A DNA stretch of 9,747 bases, taken from positions 1 to 9,747 of the forward strand of contig JAJXSV010000077.1 in NCBI GenBank assembly GCA_021784375.1. The letters are read 5' to 3'. Shown piece by piece: positions 7,056-9,747 of the stretch (positions are counted from its first letter, which is position 1; each line of letters opens with the position of its first letter). A program made the translations under genes and the position numbers. Origin of the DNA: Actinomycetes bacterium. Its GTDB lineage: Bacteria > Actinomycetota > Actinomycetes > S36-B12 > UBA5976. The notes under the pieces are model-generated. The model had not been told where the DNA came from. It ran no database searches and was given only the letters and a program-made list of their open reading frames with translations.

Positions 7056-7531
7056 GAACCGATCGGACTCGCGGTGGCGATGGCTTCGAGCTCCTCGGGC
7101 GAGACGCGACCGTCCGCCTTCCGCTGGTGCACCGACTTCGTGTACATGCGCGATTCCGTGTGCCCGTGGATGGAGGTGAGGACGAGACCGTCGCCGTTGT
7201 CGTCCAGCAGGGCGGTGGCGAACGACATGCGTCCGCCCATGTCGCCGAAGGCGTCGAAGCGGACGACGGAGACGTGGCGAAGCGCCGCGCTCACATCGCG
7301 GCGCACGATGGTGAGCGCCTGCTGCACCTGCTCGAGCTCCTTGCGCAGGGCCTGCACCTGGCGGATCTGGGATGAGACGGATTCGACGATGGACATCTCC
7401 TCGTCGGAGGCGCGGGCCAGGAGCAGGTCCTTGGCCAGGCGGCGCAGTCGGAGTTGCGCCAGCACGGCGAGCAACAGCGAGAGGAATGCGACCGCACCCA
7501 GGACGATTTCAATGACGGTCGATTGGGACAT
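7052..7531 (-). CDS. DUF4446 family membrane-anchored protein of unknown function
   Basis: A 159-residue protein with one N-terminal membrane helix (about residues 7-27), a basic flank (RLRRLAKD), a predicted coiled coil (about 42-80) and a C-terminal domain with VVRFDAFGDMGGRMSFATALL and DGLVLTSIHG, which is the DUF4446 signature. The helix should anchor it in the cytoplasmic membrane with the conserved domain inside. Function is unknown; genes of this family are often found beside pheA in actinomycetes, as here, where its stop overlaps the pheA start (ATGA). No SD precedes the ATG; TAGGCT ends 6 bp upstream, pointing to a leaderless mRNA. Confidence 0.85.
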   Translation of the reverse strand: MSQSTVIEIVLGAVAFLSLLLAVLAQLRLRRLAKDLLLARASDEEMSIVESVSSQIRQVQALRKELEQVQQALTIVRRDVSAALRHVSVVRFDAFGDMGGRMSFATALLDDNGDGLVLTSIHGHTESRMYTKSVHQRKADGRVSPEELEAIATASPIGS

Positions 7532-7537
7532 GGCCGG

Positions 7538-7543
7538 AGCCTA
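7538..7543 (-). promoter_or_regulatory. Candidate -10 element (TAGGCT) for leaderless DUF4446-pheA mRNA
   Basis: On the minus strand TAGGCT (TAnnnT type) is followed by six bases and then the ATG of the DUF4446 gene. Transcription starting at the usual distance would begin at or next to the A of the ATG. The absence of any SD fits. No clear -35 was found. Confidence 0.4.
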
Positions 7544-7884
7544 CGCGGCCACGGCCCAGCGCCGCCGTGTCGCTCAGGGGCCGACACGGCTGTGCGCGAA
7601 GCAGTGCACCCACGGGTCGACGAGCCGGCGCGCGAGGCGTCGACGGCAGCTACGGCGTCCGGGGTCACGAAGGCGCTGCAGCGGGCACAGGGCACGAACG
7701 CCATCAGCCAACGGAACGCGGCTCCGGCGGAGTTCGCGATGTCCGTGCGGGACTCGGCCCGGCCACAGCTGGAGTGGATCCAGCGGCGGCGCAGGGGGTC
7801 CACGGGGTCCGCGGGCTGGCCGAGGGGTAGGTCGGGAGCAGCGGGAAATGCGAATCTTGGTTCGGGCCAGTGTCCGAAATGAGG

Positions 7885-7903
7885 ACTTTTCTTCAAGAAA
7901 AGT
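7885..7903. repeat. Perfect 19-bp palindrome in AT-rich patch
   Basis: ACTTTTCTTCAAGAAAAGT has 9-bp arms around a central C with no mismatch. On the plus strand it is followed by TTTAATAA, so it could act as a weak intrinsic terminator in that direction; equally it could be a regulator binding site. It is conspicuous because its surroundings have far more A and T than the rest of the window. Confidence 0.75.
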
Positions 7904-7933
7904 TTAATAACGGGAACTTTATGAGGGATTCCG

Positions 7934-7962
7934 TTGCATTCGGCGCCTCGATTTCCTATCGT
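7934..7962 (+). promoter_or_regulatory. Weak sigma70-like promoter candidate
   Basis: TTGCAT and TATCGT are separated by 17 bp on the plus strand, matching the consensus at 3 and 4 of 6 positions. No convincing gene lies downstream on this strand: a transcript would run antisense into the 3' end of the permease gene. It may be chance in an AT-richer stretch. Confidence 0.22.
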
Positions 7963-7998
7963 TCAGTCATCCGGTCGCTGTCGCATCCCCCGTCGACG

Positions 7999-8025
7999 GC
8001 GGCCGGACTTTTGTTATCTGGCCGC
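7999..8025 (-). terminator. Probable terminator hairpin after the NCS1 permease gene
   Basis: GCGGCC (7999-8004) pairs with GGCCGC (8020-8025) just 8 bp past the permease stop. On the plus strand the stem extends to 9 bp with one G-U pair and a 9-nt loop; on the minus strand the extension has one mismatch. No U-run follows in the minus direction, so termination is inferred from position and stem strength. Confidence 0.38.
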
Positions 8026-8033
8026 TTCCGGCA

Positions 8034-9350
8034 TCAGATCCGGGTCATGCTCGGCTGACCCTCGTCCGCCACCGCACCGCTCGCGCGGCCACTGATCGCC
8101 CCCACCAGCAGCGTGCCGACGGCGGCAACCACCAGGGACGTCATCGACGCGGACCAGGTGACCGTCGTGATCCCCAGTGCATTGCGAGCGGCATTCCAGA
8201 GGTCGCTCCAGCCCGGCGCGAAGCCGGGCGCGAGCAGCTGGTACACCACGAGTCCGGCCGCCCAGGGGAGCAGCAACCATGGCGTCGAGCGCTCCGCCGA
8301 GTAGCGGCCACGGCAGATCGCGAACACCCAGGTGAGCGCCACTCCAGTCAGCGGCACGAACACCGCGCCGATGACATACAGGAACGACTCGTAGGCCATG
8401 AGATCGGTGAACAGCGCAATGGCGATGGCGATGATCGCAATGCCGACGGCAATCCATGTGCGCGAGAAGCGACGGGTGAGGTTCTCGATGCTCACCGCAG
8501 TGGAGTGCACATTGGCGAAGGCGTCGTCCACCTCGTCGATGAGCAGGATGATGAGCGCCACCACGCCCACCGGCACAGCGAGCAGGGCAGGGATGAACTG
8601 CGTTGCGGTGGAGGCGGTTGCCGCTCCGTTCAAGGTGAGAATCGCCAGCAGGCCCATGAGGAAGTAGACGATGCCCGCGCTTGCGAAGCCGGCGGCGGTG
8701 CCGAGGAAGGCGCCGCGCTCGTCACGCCCGTGACGACTGTAGTCAGCCACCAGCGGAGCCCAGGAAACCGGCAACGAGATCACGATGTCGAAGGCCGGCC
8801 AGAAGCCGTACCAGGAGCCGGTGTCCGCGGTGTGTACGCCGCGCTGCAGCAGGCCGACGATGAGCACGACCGTCGCGATCACCACGAGCGCCACCAGGTA
8901 CTTGCGCAGGGCCTTGATGGCGCGCACCGGGCGCAGCGCCATGAGGAGCGCGAAGCCGCCGCTCACGACCGCCCAGAAGGGACGCCAGGCGTGGGAGGTG
9001 AGCGAGGTGGCGCCCTCTGTCATGACGAGTACCTCGACGCCGGCCCAGCCGATGCACTGTGCGATGTTGAGCACCGTCGGCAGCCACGAGGTGCGCGCGC
9101 CGACGATGCCGCCCAGCATGGCCATGGTGGGCCGGGCACTGCGTTGGCCGATGAGGGCCACCCCGCCGAGCAGGAACGACCCGAACACGGTGCCCACGAC
9201 GATGGCGGTAACCGCTGCGGCCGTGCCGAGCGGCTTGCCCCCGAGGGGGTTCACCACGAACACGGCGGCCGCGGGGATGGTGAGTGTGACCGCCAGGGAG
9301 GCCCAGAGGCTGAACTGGTCGGAGAAGGAGAGATGCTTGTCGACGTTCAT
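8034..9350 (-). CDS. cytX: NCS1 family permease, putative hydroxymethylpyrimidine transporter CytX
   Basis: A 438-residue membrane protein with about 12 hydrophobic helices and the layout of nucleobase:cation symporter-1 permeases. Visible family features are the early helix with LTIPAAAVFVVNPLGG, IGWAGVE (100-106) in the substrate-binding region, and SWAPLVADYSRHGRD (196-210), the NCS1 SW-PL-DYSR motif. By sequence alone it could carry cytosine, another nucleobase or a pyrimidine precursor. The TPP riboswitch directly in front of it decides the matter: it is most likely the thiamine-linked CytX type, importing HMP (4-amino-5-hydroxymethyl-2-methylpyrimidine) for salvage. The ATG at 9350 has the SD AGGGAG (9355-9360) four bases upstream, and that SD is part of the riboswitch. 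No other thiamine gene is in the window. Transport direction and substrate are inferred. Confidence 0.88.
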   Translation of the reverse strand: MNVDKHLSFSDQFSLWASLAVTLTIPAAAVFVVNPLGGKPLGTAAAVTAIVVGTVFGSFLLGGVALIGQRSARPTMAMLGGIVGARTSWLPTVLNIAQCIGWAGVEVLVMTEGATSLTSHAWRPFWAVVSGGFALLMALRPVRAIKALRKYLVALVVIATVVLIVGLLQRGVHTADTGSWYGFWPAFDIVISLPVSWAPLVADYSRHGRDERGAFLGTAAGFASAGIVYFLMGLLAILTLNGAATASTATQFIPALLAVPVGVVALIILLIDEVDDAFANVHSTAVSIENLTRRFSRTWIAVGIAIIAIAIALFTDLMAYESFLYVIGAVFVPLTGVALTWVFAICRGRYSAERSTPWLLLPWAAGLVVYQLLAPGFAPGWSDLWNAARNALGITTVTWSASMTSLVVAAVGTLLVGAISGRASGAVADEGQPSMTRI

Positions 9351-9437
9351 GTCGCTCCCTACGTCGGTGCTAGCCGGACAGGTTCTTGCGGTCGGCTTTC
9401 GCCCTCTCAGCCCAGTGGCTCCCGCGCGTGCGAGCGG
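9351..9437 (-). promoter_or_regulatory. TPP riboswitch (THI box) upstream of the NCS1 permease
   Basis: On the minus strand the leader carries the conserved THI-box blocks in order: GCGGGAGCC, then GGCTGAGAGGGC (CTGAGA at 9405-9410), AACCTGTCCGG, and finally ACGTAGGGAG (9355-9364), which corresponds to the canonical GCGTAGGGA. AGCC and GGCT form the P3-type arm, and CGCTC (9432-9436) can pair with GAGCG (9353-9357) as a closing stem. The SD AGGGAG lies inside the last conserved block, four bases from the ATG. TPP binding should therefore hide the SD and block translation directly. No terminator hairpin fits between aptamer and start codon. Confidence 0.92.
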
Positions 9438-9443
9438 AGGATA
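9438..9443 (-). promoter_or_regulatory. Candidate -10 element (TATCCT) for the riboswitch-permease mRNA
   Basis: TATCCT on the minus strand fits TAnnnT and would start transcription near 9431, at the 5' edge of the TPP aptamer. No TTGACA-like -35 is found 17 bp upstream; that position falls in the outer arm of the large inverted repeat. Confidence 0.42.
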
Positions 9444-9455
9444 CGCCCATCCGCA

Positions 9456-9553
9456 CTTCCCCGCTTCTCCTGCTGTTTCAAGGCAGGTTCCCCGCCTGGA
9501 ATGCGCATTCCAGCCCGGGAACTGGGGGTGAAAGCGCAGAAGGAGGGGGGAAG
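9456..9553. repeat. 98-bp imperfect palindrome between divergent promoters
   Basis: The left arm 9456-9504 and the reverse complement of the right arm 9505-9553 are each 49 nt and agree at 37 of 49 positions with no gap (my count by hand). The centre is a perfect 18-bp palindrome, CTGGAATGCGCATTCCAG (9496-9513), flanked by GTTCCC/GGGAAC and further out by TTTCA/TGAAA, CTGC/GCAG-type and CTTCCCC/GGGGAAG matches. It fills the space between the permease -10 and the tRNA-Leu promoter. No open reading frame of substance lies in it. It could be a foldback or MITE-like repeat, a multi-site operator, or the template of a long hairpin RNA. Confidence 0.85.
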
Positions 9554-9557
9554 TGAG

Positions 9558-9588
9558 TTCGACGCACGGCGCGTTCCTCCGCTACCCT
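9558..9588 (+). promoter_or_regulatory. Candidate promoter of tRNA-Leu
   Basis: TACCCT (9583-9588) fits TAnnnT and lies 25 bp before the mature tRNA, giving a short 5' leader. TTCGAC (9558-9563) is a poor -35 at 19 bp spacing. Position supports the call more than sequence does. Confidence 0.35.
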
Positions 9589-9613
9589 TCGCTCCGTTGC
9601 CCACGGGCAGCAC

Positions 9614-9697
9614 GCGCGAGTGGCGGAATAGGCAGACGCGCTGGCTTCAGGTGCCAGTACTCGCAAGGGTGTAGGGGTTCAACTCCCCTCTCGCGCA
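9614..9697 (+). tRNA. tRNA-Leu (anticodon CAG)
   Basis: An 84-nt class II tRNA. The acceptor stem GCGCGAG (9614-9620) pairs fully with CTCGCGC (9690-9696), with discriminator A at 9697 as leucine tRNAs require. The anticodon stem CTGGC/GCCAG (9641-9645 and 9653-9657) encloses TTCAGGT with anticodon CAG at 9648-9650, reading CUG. A long variable arm (about 9658-9672) and the T arm AGGGG-TTCAACT-CCCCT (9673-9689) follow. CCA is not encoded. CUG is a frequent leucine codon in this high-GC genome. Confidence 0.97.
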
Positions 9698-9703
9698 CAG
9701 TTC

Positions 9704-9721
9704 GCTGCCCATATGGGCAGC
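9704..9721. repeat. Perfect 18-bp palindrome after tRNA-Leu
   Basis: GCTGCCCATATGGGCAGC has no mismatch. As RNA it folds into a 7-bp stem with an AUAU loop beginning 6 nt past the tRNA, so it may be the tRNA terminator or a processing signal, though no U-run follows. It also lies 20 bp before a probable start codon, so it could be an operator for the next gene. Confidence 0.7.
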
Positions 9722-9741
9722 AAGCTCTTCCAGGGGGATCC

Positions 9742-9747
9742 ATGCCA
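9742..9747 (+). CDS. Probable start of a gene cut by the window end
   Basis: ATG CCA at the right edge is preceded by AGGGGG (9732-9737) at a 4-nt spacing, a good SD. Only two codons are visible, so nothing can be said about the product, and the start itself is provisional. Confidence 0.33.

Larger units (their letters stand above)
7544..8033. other. Intergenic region of about 500 bp without a convincing gene
   Basis: It lies between the 3' end of the permease gene and the start of the DUF4446-pheA operon. Positions about 7544-7870 are GC-rich. Open frames exist on both strands, but their GC is high at all three codon positions (a hand count for one plus-strand frame at 7592-7882 gave roughly 69, 68 and 80%), unlike the neighbouring genes, and I recognise none of the products. 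Positions about 7880-7965 are markedly AT-richer and contain a palindrome and a promoter-like sequence, listed separately. I recognise no rRNA, tRNA, tmRNA or SRP RNA here. Confidence 0.6.

Noticed and set aside
7815..7860. Sequence resembling the SRP RNA core (GGTCGGGAGCAGCGGG)
   Set aside because: The invariant GGUCCGGAAGGAAGCAGC apical motif is not matched and no long flanking stem was found.
7292..7896. Minus-strand frame of 201 codons with a CARC motif, possibly a metal-binding protein or a Phe leader peptide for pheA
   Set aside because: It starts with TTG without an SD, runs out of frame into the DUF4446 gene, GC is uniformly high at all codon positions, and its Phe codons are scattered rather than clustered as in an attenuator.
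6678..7907. Open frame of 409 codons on the plus strand opposite pheA and DUF4446
   Set aside because: Both minus-strand genes have clear family motifs; the plus-strand product has low-complexity Ser/Arg composition and no recognisable domain.
7870..8058. Small plus-strand frame (62 codons, GTG start) in the AT-rich patch
   Set aside because: No SD, no recognisable domain, codon use unlike the neighbours, and it overlaps the permease 3' end. A 45-codon version from the ATG at 7921 has only a weak GGGA upstream.
9456..9553. Large inverted repeat considered as a transcription terminator
   Set aside because: The genes on both sides point away from it, so no transcript would end there; there is also no U-run.
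8505..9674. Open frame of 389 codons on the plus strand antisense to the permease and running into the tRNA
   Set aside because: Its translation is rich in His, Gly, Arg and Glu repeats typical of antisense shadows of hydrophobic genes; it overlaps the permease, riboswitch and tRNA, and matches no family I know.
1..9747. CRISPR array, insertion sequence, integrase or defence genes
   Set aside because: No regularly spaced repeats, transposase motifs or known defence domains were seen on either strand.

Overview
The window is high-GC, gene-dense DNA with strong Shine-Dalgarno (SD) sites, GC-ending codons and TAnnnT-type -10 hexamers. The gene order murJ - trxB - trxA - cwlM-like amidase is the one known near the chromosome origin of Actinomycetota (in Mycobacterium tuberculosis: mviN, sigM, rsmA, trxB2, trxC, cwlM). 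I infer an actinomycete, and cannot place it further. No transposase, integrase, CRISPR array or phage gene is visible.

Positions 1-3444 (+): the C-terminal part of the lipid II flippase MurJ, thioredoxin reductase, thioredoxin, and a CwlM-like cytoplasmic amidase-fold protein with two peptidoglycan-binding domains. sigM and rsmA, which separate murJ and trxB in mycobacteria, are absent. The MurJ lacks the C-terminal pseudokinase extension and the CwlM lacks the C-terminal tail known in mycobacteria.

Positions 3445-6035 (+): a likely terminator hairpin, then a tightly coupled trio joined by two ATGA overlaps: a fold-type I PLP aminotransferase, a D-Ala-D-Ala ligase family ATP-grasp enzyme, and a small HMA (copper-chaperone-like) protein.

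Positions 6036-7531 (-): a convergent two-gene operon, a DUF4446 membrane-anchored protein followed by prephenate dehydratase (pheA), again with an ATGA overlap; the DUF4446 mRNA looks leaderless. Positions 7532-8033 hold no convincing gene, but contain an AT-rich patch with a perfect 19-bp palindrome.

Positions 8034-9437 (-): an NCS1-family permease preceded by a clear TPP (THI-box) riboswitch, so most probably a CytX-type importer of the thiamine pyrimidine precursor HMP. The riboswitch includes the permease's SD. Positions 9456-9553 hold a 98-bp gap-free near-palindrome lying exactly between the permease promoter and the divergent tRNA-Leu(CAG) gene. After the tRNA come an 18-bp perfect palindrome and the first codons of a probable gene running off the window.

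Most of the window is ordinary core metabolism and envelope biosynthesis. The points most worth following are the 98-bp inverted repeat, the reduced MurJ/CwlM architecture, and the aminotransferase-ligase-HMA cassette.
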